64,000 nt of DNA from Thermus caliditerrae (GCF_021462525.1 NZ_JAKEDT010000001.1:204753-268752), one strand, 5' to 3'. Shown: positions 33,997-44,944, counted from the first letter of the stretch. Notes: generated from the letters alone by a model not told the origin. Made by a program: numbers and translations.

Positions 33997-35943
33997 CTAG
34001 GCCCCCTCTTTCAGACGTTCCACCACCGAGCGGTCCTCGAGGGTGGAGGTGTCCCCCTTGATCTCCTTCTCCCCGGCGGCGATCTGCCGCAGGAGGCGGC
34101 GCATGATCTTGCCGGAGCGGGTTTTGGGCAAGGCCTCGGTGAAGCGCACCTCATCGGGCCGGGCGATGGCCCCGATCACCTTGGCCACGTGGGCCTTGAG
34201 CTCGTCCCGCAAGGCCTCCGAGGGCGCATGCCCCTCCTTCAGGGTCACGAAGGCCACGATGGCTTCCCCCTTCAGGGGGTCAGGGCGGCCCACCACCGCC
34301 GCTTCGGCCACCGCCGGGTGGGCCACCAGGGCCGACTCGATCTCCATGGTGCCCAGGCGGTGCCCCGCCACGTTCAAGACGTCGTCCACCCGGCCCAGAA
34401 TCATGTGGTAGCCGTCCTGGTCCCGCCGGGCCCCGTCCCCGGTGAAGTAGACCCCGGGGTGCTGGCTGAAGTACTGCTGGAGGAAGCGCTCGGGGTCACC
34501 CCACACCGTGCGGAGCATGCTGGGCCAGGGGCGGGTGATGCAGAGGTGCCCACCCTCGTCGGGGTTCTCTACGGGCTTGTGCTCAGAATCCAGGATCTCG
34601 GGCTTCACCCCGAAGAAGGGCTTCCCCGCATGCCCAGGCTTCATGGCGTGGGCCCCGGGCAGGGTGGTGATCATGATGCCCCCGGTTTCCGTCTGCCACC
34701 AGGTGTCCACGATGGGGCACCGCCCCTTGCCGATGACGTTGTAGTACCAAAGCCAAGCCTCGGGGTTGATGGGCTCCCCCACGGTGCCCAGAAGGCGCAA
34801 GGAGTCCAGGCGGTGCTTCAGGGGCCAGCCTTCCCCCCACTTCATGAAGGCGCGGATGGCGGTGGGGGCGGTGTAGAGGATGCTCACCCCGTACTTATCG
34901 GTGATCTGCCAGAAGCGGTCGGGCTCGGGCCAGTTGGGAGCCCCCTCGTACATCACGGTGGTGGCCCCGTTCAGGAGGGGGCCGTAGACCACGTAGGAGT
35001 GCCCGGTGATCCAGCCCACGTCCGCGGTGCACCAGTACACATCCTCGTCCTTCAGGTCAAAGACCAGCTTGGTGGTGAGGTAGACGTAGGTCATGTAGCC
35101 GCCCAGGGTGTGGAGAACGCCCTTGGGCTTCCCCGTGGAGCCCGAGGTGTAGAGGATGAAGAGGGGCTCCTCCGCCTCCATGGGCTCCGCCTCGCAGCGG
35201 TCTGAAGCCGCCTCCATGAGCTCGTGCCACCAGTGGTCCCGGCCTGGGGTCCAGGGCACCTCCTCCCCGGTGCGGCGGACCACCACCACGTGCTCCACGC
35301 TGGGGGCCTCCTTGAGGGCCTCGTCGGCGTTCTGCTTTAGGGGTACCACCTGGCCCCGGCGGTAACCCCCGTCGGCGGTGATAAGCACCTTGGCCTCGGC
35401 GTCCTTGATGCGGTCGGCCAGGGCCCCGCTGGAAAAACCCCCAAAGACCACGGAGTGCACCGCCCCGATGCGGGTGGCGGCCAACATGGCGATGGCCGCC
35501 TCGGGGATCATGGGCAAATAGATGGTGACCCTATCCCCCTTCTTCACCCCCAGGCGCTTCAGGACGTTGGCGAACCGCTGCACCTCCCGCCAGAGGTCGT
35601 GGTAGGTGAGGACCCTTTCCTCCCCCGGCTCCCCCTCCCAGATGAGGGCGGCCTTGTTCTTGCGCCAGGTGGCCACATGGCGGTCCAGGGCGTTGTAGGA
35701 GAGGTTGGTCTTGCCCCCCACGAACCACTTGGGGTGGGGCAGATCCCCCTCCAGCACCTTCTGCCAGGGCTCAAACCAGTGGAGCTCCGAGGCCACCCGC
35801 CCCCAGAAGCCCTCGGGGTCTTTGAGGCTTTCCTCGTAGAGGCGCTGATACTCCTCCTCGCTCTTGATGTGGGCCTGCTGGCGGAAAGCTTCGCTGGGGT
35901 AGAATACCCGCTCCTCCTTGAGCACGCCTTCAATCCGGTCCAT
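33997..35943 (-). CDS. acs: Acetyl-coenzyme A synthetase
   Basis: 648-residue AMP-forming acetate-CoA ligase. A3 motif [16 protein letters not shown], acetate-pocket Trp in [14 protein letters not shown]7 [24 protein letters not shown], and catalytic/acetylatable Lys in [14 protein letters not shown]. Length and order match canonical Acs. It scavenges acetate into acetyl-CoA. Divergent from the IclR-ligase fusion, with a well-formed promoter 20-50 bp upstream, so it is likely controlled from that shared region. Confidence 0.97.
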   Translation of the reverse strand: MDRIEGVLKEERVFYPSEAFRQQAHIKSEEEYQRLYEESLKDPEGFWGRVASELHWFEPWQKVLEGDLPHPKWFVGGKTNLSYNALDRHVATWRKNKAALIWEGEPGEERVLTYHDLWREVQRFANVLKRLGVKKGDRVTIYLPMIPEAAIAMLAATRIGAVHSVVFGGFSSGALADRIKDAEAKVLITADGGYRRGQVVPLKQNADEALKEAPSVEHVVVVRRTGEEVPWTPGRDHWWHELMEAASDRCEAEPMEAEEPLFILYTSGSTGKPKGVLHTLGGYMTYVYLTTKLVFDLKDEDVYWCTADVGWITGHSYVVYGPLLNGATTVMYEGAPNWPEPDRFWQITDKYGVSILYTAPTAIRAFMKWGEGWPLKHRLDSLRLLGTVGEPINPEAWLWYYNVIGKGRCPIVDTWWQTETGGIMITTLPGAHAMKPGHAGKPFFGVKPEILDSEHKPVENPDEGGHLCITRPWPSMLRTVWGDPERFLQQYFSQHPGVYFTGDGARRDQDGYHMILGRVDDVLNVAGHRLGTMEIESALVAHPAVAEAAVVGRPDPLKGEAIVAFVTLKEGHAPSEALRDELKAHVAKVIGAIARPDEVRFTEALPKTRSGKIMRRLLRQIAAGEKEIKGDTSTLEDRSVVERLKEGA

Positions 35944-35963
35944 CTCCCCCTCCTTTGGCCCCG

Positions 35964-35992
35964 AGGATAGGCCGCTCCCGGTGCGGGGTCAA
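35964..35992 (-). promoter_or_regulatory. acs promoter
   Basis: Minus-strand TTGACC (35992-35987), 17-nt spacer, TATCCT (35969-35964). The acs ATG is 20 nt downstream of the -10 box, with a GGAGGGGGA ribosome site between. Confidence 0.8.
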
Positions 35993-36006
35993 GAAAAAGA
36001 GGGTTT

Positions 36007-36041
36007 TTCACCATTTGCCAAAGGGTGTCTTTCTTGACAAG
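36007..36041. promoter_or_regulatory. Candidate operator region between acs and the IclR-ligase gene
   Basis: The divergent gap contains CACC-(11 nt)-GGTG dyad sequence (36010-36028 region) and a nested CTTGACAAG palindrome (36033-36041) that includes a perfect TTGACA (36034-36039). The latter may be the -35 of the fusion gene, though no good -10 follows at normal spacing. Binding of the IclR domain here is plausible but unproven. Confidence 0.4.
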
Positions 36042-36072
36042 GGGCGGCTACCCTGCGGAAGATGAGCCCACC

Positions 36073-38613
36073 ATGGCCAGGAAAAGAAGCCTCTCCACCG
36101 TCCAGGCAGCCTTGCGCATCCTGGCCTACCTGGCTGAGCACCCCGAGGGGGTGGAGGTGAAGGAGGTGGCCCGCCTCCTGGGCAAAAGCCTCTCCACCGC
36201 CTACGCCCTCTTGAACAGCCTGGCGGAGGAGGGATTTGCTGTGAAGACGGAGCGGGGCTACCGCCTCGGCACCACCAAGCCGGTGCCCGTGGAAAGCCCC
36301 AGGGGTCCCTACCTGGGCGAGGCCCTGGAGGAGCTTTACCTGCGCACCCGGGAGAGGTGCTACTTGGCCCTCCTCACCCCCGAAGGGGTGCGTCTCAAGA
36401 CCCGGGGGCGGCAGGGCCAGCCCCACCCCTTGGGGGACACCCTTCCCGAGGAGGTCCACGCCCTGGCCCTGGGCAAGGTGCTCCTGGCCTTCGGAGCCCT
36501 GCCCCTTCCCCCCTTGCGCCCCCGCACCCCCTACACCCTCACCGATCCCCTGGCCCTCGAGGAGGAGCTCAAACGGGTGCGGGAGTCAGGGCTGGCGGCG
36601 GAGATGGAGGAGTACGCCCCCGGGCTTTCCGCCCTGGCCGCTCCCCTCTTCGGGCCCCGGGGGGAGCTTCTGGGAGCCCTGGGGGTGGTGGTGCCCGCCA
36701 GGCGGTTCCCCTTCGCCTTTAGCCGCCTGGCCCGGGCCCTCTCGGAGGTAGCCCAGGTTTCCCCCCATCTAAGCCCCCCCGAGCCCCCCAGTTTGGCCCC
36801 ACCCCCAGAACCCAGCCTGCGGGTGGAGGCCGTCGAACCCCCCCGCACCCTCCGGGAGGAGGCCAACCTACAGGACTACGCCGAGGCCTACCGGGCGAGC
36901 CTCGAGGACCCCGAGGCCTTCTTCGGCCCCTTCGCCCGGGAGTTCTTATGGGAAAGCCCTTGGAAAGAGGTCTACGACCCGGAAAACCGCCGCTGGTTCG
37001 CGGGCGGGCGCACCAACGCCGCCCTAAACGCCCTGGACCGCCACCTGCCGCAAAGGGCCCAGCAGGTGGCCCTCCTCACCCTGGACGGGGAAGGCCGCCT
37101 GGAGAAGTGGACCTACCGCGAGCTCCATGACCTCTCCCGCCGCCTGGCGGGAGTCCTCCAGGCCCTGGGGGTGCAGGCGGGGGACCGGGTGGCCCTGTAC
37201 CTGCCCACGGGGGTGGAAGCCGCTTTGAGCCTCCTGGCCCTGGCCCGCCTGGGCGCAGTGCACGTGGCCCTGCCGGTGGGCCTCGGCCCCGAGGCCCTGC
37301 GGGAAAGGCTGGTACAGAGCAAAGCCCGGCTCCTCATCGCCGCGGATAGCTACTTCCGCCGGGGACAGGCTATCCCCTTGCGCCCCGTGGTGGAGGCGGC
37401 GGTCCACGGGCTGGACCTCCCCATCCTGTGGCACCCCCGGGGCACCACCGAGTTCCTGGAACGGGCGTCGGAAGGAAGGTCGGTGGAGGCGGTGCCCGTG
37501 GAGGCCCATCACCCCCTCTTCCTCCTCTACACCTCGGGCTCCACAGGAAAGCCCAAGGGGGTGGTCCACGGCCACGGCGGGTACATGGTGGGGGTGGCCT
37601 GGGCCCTGCGGTACCTCTTTGACCTGAAGCCGGGGGAGGTCTTCCACACCACCGCCGACCTCTTTTGGGTGGTGGGCCACTCCTTCGGCCTCTACGCTCC
37701 CCTCCTCCTGGGGGGAACCAGCCTCCTGGTGGAGGACCGGCCCGACCACCCCAGCCCCGCCGCCTTCTACGAGAGGCTTGGGCGCCTGGGCGTGGACGTC
37801 CTCCTCACCTCCCCCACGGTCCTCCGGCTCCTCCGGCGCCACGGGGAGGCCCGGCCCACCGCCTTGCGCCTGGTGGGCAGCGTGGGGGAGGCCCTGGCCC
37901 CCGAGGTCTGGCGCTGGGCCCAGGAAAACCTGGCCTGGCCCCTGGACAACTGGTGGCAGACGGAGCTCGGGGCCCCGGCCCTGGCTACCCCCCTTGCCCT
38001 TCCCGCCAAGCCGGGGTTCGTGGGGGTGCCCCTGCCGGGGGTGGAGGCCCGGGTGGTGGACGCCGAAGGCCGGGTCCTGCCCCCGGGGGCCAAGGGCCAC
38101 CTGGTCCTCCTGCGAACGGGCCCCGCCCACATGGTGGACCTCCTGGGGGGGGAAAGCCCCTGGCGCGGGGGCCTCTACTGGACAGGGGACCTAGCCACCT
38201 GGGACGAGGAAGGCTACTTCCGCATCCTGGGGCGCACAGACGAGGTCATCAAGGTGGGGGAGGCCCGGCTCGGCACCGCCGAGGTGGAGGCCATCGCCCT
38301 CACCCACCCCCAGGTGGCGGAGGCCGCGGCCATCGGCCTTCCTGGGGAGGAGGGGGAGGAGATGGCGGTCTTCGTGGTGCCCAAGAAGGAGGTGCCCGAG
38401 GAGCTCAAGCCCCTCCTGGCGGAAAAGCTCAAGGGGCACCTCCTGCGCCACCTGGGCCCGGTGCCCCCACCCCGGATCTACTTCACGGAAAGCCTTCCCC
38501 GAACCCGCAGCGGCAAGATCCTGCGGAGGCTTCTGAAAGCAGAGCTTTTGGGCATGGACCCGGGGGACACCTCGGGCCTGGAGGAGGGATATGGCACTGG
38601 AAAAGCTTCTTAA
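36073..38613 (+). CDS. IclR regulator fused to acyl-CoA synthetase
   Basis: 846-residue fusion. Residues 1-65: IclR winged helix (STVQAALRILAYLAEH, VKEVARLLGKSLSTAYALLNSL). About 75-235: complete IclR effector domain, including LPEEVHALALGKVLLAFGA and APGLSALAAPLFGPRGELLGALGVV. About 236-255: Pro-rich linker (SPPEPPSLAPPPEPS). Then a full Acs-type ligase: [17 protein letters not shown] near 485, DNWWQTELGA near 625, YWTGDLATWDEEGYFRILGRTDEV and the catalytic Lys in PRTRSGKILRRLLKA near 814. All key residues are present, so both halves may work. It looks like a regulator that activates its own inducer acid, or an enzyme reporting substrate to DNA. ATG 36073 is where the HTH similarity begins. 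Confidence 0.92.
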   Translation: MARKRSLSTVQAALRILAYLAEHPEGVEVKEVARLLGKSLSTAYALLNSLAEEGFAVKTERGYRLGTTKPVPVESPRGPYLGEALEELYLRTRERCYLALLTPEGVRLKTRGRQGQPHPLGDTLPEEVHALALGKVLLAFGALPLPPLRPRTPYTLTDPLALEEELKRVRESGLAAEMEEYAPGLSALAAPLFGPRGELLGALGVVVPARRFPFAFSRLARALSEVAQVSPHLSPPEPPSLAPPPEPSLRVEAVEPPRTLREEANLQDYAEAYRASLEDPEAFFGPFAREFLWESPWKEVYDPENRRWFAGGRTNAALNALDRHLPQRAQQVALLTLDGEGRLEKWTYRELHDLSRRLAGVLQALGVQAGDRVALYLPTGVEAALSLLALARLGAVHVALPVGLGPEALRERLVQSKARLLIAADSYFRRGQAIPLRPVVEAAVHGLDLPILWHPRGTTEFLERASEGRSVEAVPVEAHHPLFLLYTSGSTGKPKGVVHGHGGYMVGVAWALRYLFDLKPGEVFHTTADLFWVVGHSFGLYAPLLLGGTSLLVEDRPDHPSPAAFYERLGRLGVDVLLTSPTVLRLLRRHGEARPTALRLVGSVGEALAPEVWRWAQENLAWPLDNWWQTELGAPALATPLALPAKPGFVGVPLPGVEARVVDAEGRVLPPGAKGHLVLLRTGPAHMVDLLGGESPWRGGLYWTGDLATWDEEGYFRILGRTDEVIKVGEARLGTAEVEAIALTHPQVAEAAAIGLPGEEGEEMAVFVVPKKEVPEELKPLLAEKLKGHLLRHLGPVPPPRIYFTESLPRTRSGKILRRLLKAELLGMDPGDTSGLEEGYGTGKAS

Positions 38614-40474
38614 GGAGGAGGAGCGGCTTTGGGCTCCGGAAGGCCTCAGGCGACAGGCCAACCTGCAGGACTTCGCCGGGGAGTACCGCAGGAGCCTGGA
38701 AGACCCAGAGGGCTTCTGGGGGGAGTGGGCCAGGAGGTTTTACTGGGAGAAACCCTTTGAACGGGTGCTGGAGTGGAACCTTCCCGAGCACCGCTGGTTC
38801 CTTGGAGGCACCACCAACGCGGTCTACAACGCCCTGGAGCGGAACGTGGAAAGGGGCCTGCGCAACAAGGTGGCCCTCATTTACCTCGCGGAGGACGGCC
38901 GGGAGGAGAAGCTCACCTACGGGGAGCTTCTGGACCGGGTGCGCCGCTTGGCCACGGGGCTTAGGCGCCTGGGGGTAGAGAAGGGGGACCGGGTGGTCAT
39001 CTACATGCCCCTGACCCTCGAGGGCGTCCTCTCCATGCTGGCCACCGCCTACCTGGGGGCCATCCACAGCGTGGTCTACGCGGGGCTCGGGGTGGCCGCC
39101 CTTAGGGAGCGCATCCTGGACGCGGGGGCCAAGCTCCTCATCGCCGGAGACGTGAGCTACCGGAGAGGCAAGGGGGTGGACCTCCGCTCCATCGTGGAGG
39201 AGGCCATTCGGGACCTGCCCCTAAAGGTGGTCTGGTTCCAGCGGGCCTTCCGGACCGAGCTTCCCGAAGGGCATTACGACTTCCAGGAGATCCTTTGGGG
39301 AAGCGCCCCCGAGGCCCGGGCGGAGATGGTGGACGCGGAGCACCCCCTCTTCATCCTCTACACCTCGGGCTCCACGGGCAAGCCCAAGGGCGTGGTGCAC
39401 GTGCACGGGGGGTACATGGTGGGCACCACCTACCACCTGCGCACCTTCTTTGACGTGAAAGACGACGACGTCTACTGGGCCACCAGCGACATCGGCTGGA
39501 TTGTGGGCCACTCCTACATCGTCTACGCCCCCCTTCTGGAGGGGGTGACCAGCGTCCTCAGGGAGGGCGCCCCCGACTACCCCGACCCTGGGGCCTTCTG
39601 GCAGGCGGTGGAGCGCCACCGGGTAAACGTGATGTTCACGGCCCCCACGGCGGTGCGCCTCTTCATGAAGTTCGGCCCCGAGTGGCCCAAGAGGTACGAC
39701 CTCTCCTCCTTGCGCCTCGTGGCCGTGGCCGGGGAGCCCTTGAACCCCGAGGCCCTGCGCTGGGCTTACACGCACCTGATGGAAGAGGGCCAAAGGGGCT
39801 TTGTGGCCGACAACTGGTGGCAAACGGAACTGGGGGGGCCCACCCTGGGCACGCCTCTCACCCTCCCCGCCAAGCCGGGCTTCGCCGGGGTGGCCCTTCC
39901 CGGGGTGGAGGCGGCGGTGGTGGACGAGGACGGGAAGCCGGTACCCCCGGGCCAGGGCGGGCTTTTGGTGCTCAAGCGCCCCTTCCCCCACATGATGCGC
40001 ACCGTCTGGGGCAACCACGAGCGGTACCTGCAGTACTGGCGGGAGGTGCCGGGGGGCGTGTACGCCGCCGGGGACGTGGCCAGCCGGGACGAGGAGGGCT
40101 ACTTTAGCGTTCTCGGGCGGGCGGACGACGTCCTGAACGTGGCGGGGCACCGCATCGGCACCGCGGACGTGGAAAGCGCCCTGGTCTCCCACCCCGCCGT
40201 GGCTGAAGCCGCCGTCATCGGGGTGCCCGACCCCCTCAAGGGGGAAGCCATCAAGGCCTTCGTGGTCCTTAGGCTGGGGGAGAGCCCTTCCGAAGAGCTC
40301 AAGGAAGGCCTCATCGCCCACGTGCGCCGGGAGCTGGGCCCCATCGCCACCCCCTCGGAGGTGGTCTTCCTGGACAAGCTCCCCAAGACCCGGTCAGGAA
40401 AGATTTTGAGGCGGCTCCTTAAGGCCCAGGAGCTGGGGAAAGACCCCGGGGACCTCTCCACCCTCGAGGAGTAG
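38591..40474 (+). CDS. Acetyl-CoA synthetase-like acyl-CoA ligase
   Basis: 627-residue Acs-family AMP-forming ligase, closest in the window to the ligase half of the preceding fusion (shared EANLQDYAEAYRASLEDPE/QANLQDFAGEYRRSLEDPE opening and NWWQTELG motif). A3 [41 protein letters not shown] and catalytic Lys in [15 protein letters not shown] are intact. It starts 23 bp inside the fusion gene, so the two are co-translated. Substrate may be acetate, propionate or another short acid. A strong terminator follows. Confidence 0.9.
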   Translation: MALEKLLKEEERLWAPEGLRRQANLQDFAGEYRRSLEDPEGFWGEWARRFYWEKPFERVLEWNLPEHRWFLGGTTNAVYNALERNVERGLRNKVALIYLAEDGREEKLTYGELLDRVRRLATGLRRLGVEKGDRVVIYMPLTLEGVLSMLATAYLGAIHSVVYAGLGVAALRERILDAGAKLLIAGDVSYRRGKGVDLRSIVEEAIRDLPLKVVWFQRAFRTELPEGHYDFQEILWGSAPEARAEMVDAEHPLFILYTSGSTGKPKGVVHVHGGYMVGTTYHLRTFFDVKDDDVYWATSDIGWIVGHSYIVYAPLLEGVTSVLREGAPDYPDPGAFWQAVERHRVNVMFTAPTAVRLFMKFGPEWPKRYDLSSLRLVAVAGEPLNPEALRWAYTHLMEEGQRGFVADNWWQTELGGPTLGTPLTLPAKPGFAGVALPGVEAAVVDEDGKPVPPGQGGLLVLKRPFPHMMRTVWGNHERYLQYWREVPGGVYAAGDVASRDEEGYFSVLGRADDVLNVAGHRIGTADVESALVSHPAVAEAAVIGVPDPLKGEAIKAFVVLRLGESPSEELKEGLIAHVRRELGPIATPSEVVFLDKLPKTRSGKILRRLLKAQELGKDPGDLSTLEE

Positions 40475-40491
40475 CCCCCTCTCTCCTGGGG

Positions 40492-40536
40492 GGCGGGGTT
40501 TCCCCACCCCCTTTTCTTGGGAAACCCCGCCTTTTT
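40492..40536 (+). terminator. Intrinsic terminator after the ligase operon
   Basis: 13-bp perfect stem GGCGGGGTTTCCC (40492-40504)/GGGAAACCCCGCC (40519-40531) followed by TTTTT. The strongest intrinsic terminator in the window. Confidence 0.92.
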
Positions 40537-40561
40537 CGCATGCCCGCAAAGCCAAGGTTTC

Positions 40562-40642
40562 TTGACACCCCCCTCATCCTTCCCTAAGATGGCCGCCAAC
40601 CGCGAGGGAAGCCAAAAGTAGGAGGCGCAAAAGGCGCTTCCC
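40562..40642 (+). promoter_or_regulatory. Promoter and structured leader of the symporter operon
   Basis: TTGACA (40562-40567), 17-nt spacer, TAAGAT (40585-40590). The leader then contains GGGAAGC (40606-40612) able to pair with GCTTCCC (40636-40642), enclosing a GCGC-AAAA-GCGC inner hairpin, before the GGGAGGGAG ribosome site of the DUF4212 gene. The promoter is clear; any regulatory use of the hairpin is conjecture. Confidence 0.75.
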
Positions 40643-40659
40643 AAGCGGGGGAGGGAGTT

Positions 40660-40908
40660 ATGGAGAAGGCGACGGAGTACTGGAAGGCCAACACCTCGCT
40701 CATACGAAACCTGCTCCTCATCTGGGCTTTGGTTTCGTACGTCTTCGGCATCCTCCTGGTGGAGCCCTTAAACGGCATCCGCCTGGGAGGGGTTCCCCTG
40801 GGCTTCTGGTTCGCCCAGCAAGGGAGCATCTACGTCTTCGTGGTCCTCATCTTCTACTACGCCTGGAGGATGGACCAGCTGGACCGGCACTACGGGGTGC
40901 ACGAGTAG
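40660..40908 (+). CDS. DUF4212 small symporter subunit
   Basis: 82-residue protein with two membrane helices (NLLLIWALVSYVFGILLV and FWFAQQGSIYVFVVLIFYYAW). The pattern YWKANTSLIRNLLLIWALVSYVFGILL...LDRHYGVHE is the DUF4212 family, which always accompanies an ActP-like solute:Na symporter. Encoded 9 bp before that symporter. It is probably a structural partner of the transporter. Confidence 0.93.
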   Translation: MEKATEYWKANTSLIRNLLLIWALVSYVFGILLVEPLNGIRLGGVPLGFWFAQQGSIYVFVVLIFYYAWRMDQLDRHYGVHE

Positions 40909-40917
40909 GGGTGGAGC

Positions 40918-42660
<1,743 letters not shown>

Positions 42661-42697
42661 GGTGAAAGGGGGGCGCAGGCCCCCCTAAAATGCCCCT

Positions 42698-43069
42698 ATG
42701 CTCCTCCTTTACCTGCGGTTTTACCTGGGAAGCCTGGTGGCGCTTTTTGGCTTCTACCTCTCCGGCCACTACCTCCTGGCTCTCCCCTTCCCCACCCCGG
42801 CCACCCTGTTCCACCTGGCCTTGGGGACCCTGGTGGGGATGGGCCTGGGGGTGCTCTACCACCGGCTCTGGCCCCTGCCCCCGCCGGGGCTTGCCCGGGT
42901 GGTGCGGCTCTTCGTTCTCCTGCCCCCGGCCTTCATGCTGGGGATTGGGCTTCTTGTGCTGCTCCAGGCCCAGGTGGCGTTGCACCTCCTGGTGCCCCTC
43001 CTGGCCTGGCTAACCCCGGACTATGGACCCAAGAACGCTTCCACCCCTGAGCGCCCTTCCCGAGGCTGA
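42698..43069 (+). CDS. Small membrane protein of the symporter operon
   Basis: 123-residue hydrophobic protein with about three to four membrane helices (FYLGSLVALFGFYLSGHYLLAL, FHLALGTLVGMGLGVLYH, LLPPAFMLGIGLLVLLQAQVALHLLVPLLAWL). Its last 15 or so residues overlap the start of the DUF294 gene by 47 bp. No family recognised. Position suggests a role with the transporter or its regulator. A GGGGGGC/GCCCCCC hairpin (42668-42685) lies just before it. Confidence 0.65.
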   Translation: MLLLYLRFYLGSLVALFGFYLSGHYLLALPFPTPATLFHLALGTLVGMGLGVLYHRLWPLPPPGLARVVRLFVLLPPAFMLGIGLLVLLQAQVALHLLVPLLAWLTPDYGPKNASTPERPSRG

Positions 43070-44771
43070 GCGGGAGGCCCTGCTGGCGGAGGCCCAGGAA
43101 GGGGTCTACCCGCCAGGCCACCGCTTTTTGGAGCAGGGGGGGGCACCCGCCCGGGGGCTCTACCTGGTCCTCGAGGGGGAGGTCGTCCTCCTGGACGGCG
43201 AGGAACCGGTGGGCACCTTGGGGCCTGGGGAGTTCTTCGGCTTCCCCTCCCTCCTCTCCGGGGAACCCCCCGCCTTCGGTGTGGAGGCCCGGGGACCAGT
43301 GAGGGTCCTAACGTTTCCGGAAGAGGCCTTCCGCAGGCTCCTCACCCACCCTGAGGCGGGCCGCTTCTTCGAGCACGGGCTCTGGGAGCGGGTCCGGCTC
43401 AAAGCCGCCCCGGACCTCTCCCTCTTCGCCCCCGTGGGGCGGCTCGTGCGCAAAGCGCCCATCTTTATCTCCCCCTCGGCTACGGTGGCGGAGGCGGCCC
43501 AGGTCATGCGGCGGGAGGGGATCTCCAGCCTGCTGGTGGCCGGGGAGCCCCCCGGCATCCTCACCGACCGGGACCTGCGCAACCGGGTGCTGGCGGAAGG
43601 CCGCCCCTCCAGCACCCCGGTGCGGGAGGTCATGAGCGCCCCCCTCTTCGCCCTGCCGGCGGAGACCCCCCTTTACGAGGCGGTGGCGGCCATGGTGGAA
43701 AGGGGCATCCACCACCTCCCCCTCCTGGAGGGGGAACGGGTGGTGGGGGTGGTGACCCACACCGATCTGGTGCTGAGCCAGGCGCAAAGCCCCCTTCTCC
43801 TCCTGCGGCGCATTGAGCGGCTGGAGCTGGAGCGGTACAGCCTCGAGGTGGCCTCCCTGGTGGAGGCCCTCTTCCAAAAGGGCCTGGGCGGGGTGGAGAT
43901 CGGCCGGGTGGTGGCCTCCTTGAACGACGCCCTCGTCCGCCGCCTGGTGAAGGAGGCGGAGGCCGCCTTGGGCCCTCCCCCCACCGCCTACGCCTTCATG
44001 GTCTTCGGCTCGGAAGGAAGAAGAGAGCAAGCCCTGCTCACCGACCAGGACAACGCCCTGGTCCTGGCGGAAGCGGGGCACGAAGGCTACTTCCAGGCCC
44101 TGGCAGAGCACGTGGTGGGAGGGCTGATCCGCGCCGGTATCCCCGAGTGTAAGGGCGGGTACATGGCCACCCGCTGGCGGATGCCCCTTTCCGAATGGAC
44201 GGCCACCTTCCGCAAGTGGATGGAGGCCCCTGAGCCCCAGGCCCTCCTGGAAACCCAGATCTTCTTCGACCTGCGCCAAGCGGCGGGCAGCCTCTCCCTG
44301 AGGCCCCTGGAGGAAACCTTCCTGGAGGAAAGCCGCAAAGGCGTCTTCCTCTACCACTTGGCCCAGGCCAGCCTGGCCTTCCGCCCGCCCCTGGGCCTGT
44401 TCGGCCGGGTGCGCACCGAGGAGGGGTTCGTGGACCTCAAGCGTCACGCCCTGGCCCCCATCGTCTCCCTGGCCCGGCTCTACGCCCTGATGGCCGGAAG
44501 CCTGGCTAAGGGCACCCCAGAGCGCCTGGAGGCCGCCGCAGCCGGGGGTACCCTGAGCCGGGAGGGGGCGGAACGCCTGGCCGAGGCCTTCCGCTTCTTC
44601 TTCGCCTTGCGCCTGGCCCACCAGCTCCGGGCCCTAAAGGAGGGGAAGGCAGTGAGCAACCGGGTGCTCTGGTCCTCCCTCTCCCCTGGGGAGAGGCGGG
44701 AGGCCCTCGAGGGCTTCCGGATCATCGCCGAGGTGCAGGAGAGCACGGCAAGCCGCTTCCAGTTGCGATGA
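43023..44771 (+). CDS. cNMP-binding, CBS-pair and DUF294 nucleotidyltransferase-like protein
   Basis: 582-residue signalling protein. Residues 1-110: cyclic-nucleotide-binding-like fold (HRFLEQGGAPARGLYLVLEGEVVLL, LGPGEFFGFPSLLSG). About 140-255: two CBS domains (APIFISPSATVAEAAQVMRREGISSLLV; MSAPLFALPAETPLYEAVAAMVERGIHHLPLL) that may bind adenosine nucleotides. About 270-400: DUF294 nucleotidyltransferase-like domain (FMVFGSEGRREQALLTDQDNALV). Then a DUF294_C domain to the end. Similar genes accompany acetate symporters and CrbS-type kinases in proteobacteria. Function unsolved; energy- or adenylate-dependent control is a reasonable guess. Confidence 0.9.
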   Translation: MDPRTLPPLSALPEAEREALLAEAQEGVYPPGHRFLEQGGAPARGLYLVLEGEVVLLDGEEPVGTLGPGEFFGFPSLLSGEPPAFGVEARGPVRVLTFPEEAFRRLLTHPEAGRFFEHGLWERVRLKAAPDLSLFAPVGRLVRKAPIFISPSATVAEAAQVMRREGISSLLVAGEPPGILTDRDLRNRVLAEGRPSSTPVREVMSAPLFALPAETPLYEAVAAMVERGIHHLPLLEGERVVGVVTHTDLVLSQAQSPLLLLRRIERLELERYSLEVASLVEALFQKGLGGVEIGRVVASLNDALVRRLVKEAEAALGPPPTAYAFMVFGSEGRREQALLTDQDNALVLAEAGHEGYFQALAEHVVGGLIRAGIPECKGGYMATRWRMPLSEWTATFRKWMEAPEPQALLETQIFFDLRQAAGSLSLRPLEETFLEESRKGVFLYHLAQASLAFRPPLGLFGRVRTEEGFVDLKRHALAPIVSLARLYALMAGSLAKGTPERLEAAAAGGTLSREGAERLAEAFRFFFALRLAHQLRALKEGKAVSNRVLWSSLSPGERREALEGFRIIAEVQESTASRFQLR

Positions 44772-44944
44772 AGGAAAAGGCCCTAGCCCTCTTTTTCCTG
44801 GCCATCCTCCTCTTCCTGCTGCCTCTAGACCTCCTCTTCCGCCAAACCGAGGGCCCCTGGGGGCTTCCGCCCCTTTACCTTTACCTCTACGGAGCCTGGG
44901 GCTTCGTGGTCCTCCTGGCCTACCGCTTCTTTCGCAAGCCATGA
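44768..44944 (+). CDS. Small membrane protein between DUF294 gene and kinase
   Basis: 58-residue frame with ATG overlapping the previous stop (ATGA) and its stop overlapping the kinase ATG (ATGA). Two hydrophobic helices (ALAFLFLAILLFLLPLDLLF-like first segment; LYLYGAWGFVVLLAYRFF second) separated by a short loop. Such a small two-helix protein at this exact place is what one finds beside SSSF transporters and kinases in related clusters. Coupling on both sides makes it a real gene. Confidence 0.75.
   Translation: MKEKALALFFLAILLFLLPLDLLFRQTEGPWGLPPLYLYLYGAWGFVVLLAYRFFRKP

Noticed and set aside
38591-38613. The IclR-ligase fusion and the next Acs gene as one split gene
   Set aside because: Each has its own complete ligase with A3 motif and catalytic Lys; the 23-bp overlap is between different frames.
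42668-42685. Intrinsic terminator after the symporter gene
   Set aside because: The GGGGGGC/GCCCCCC stem has no T tract on either strand downstream, and the following genes are closely spaced, so it is more likely a structural element than an operon end.
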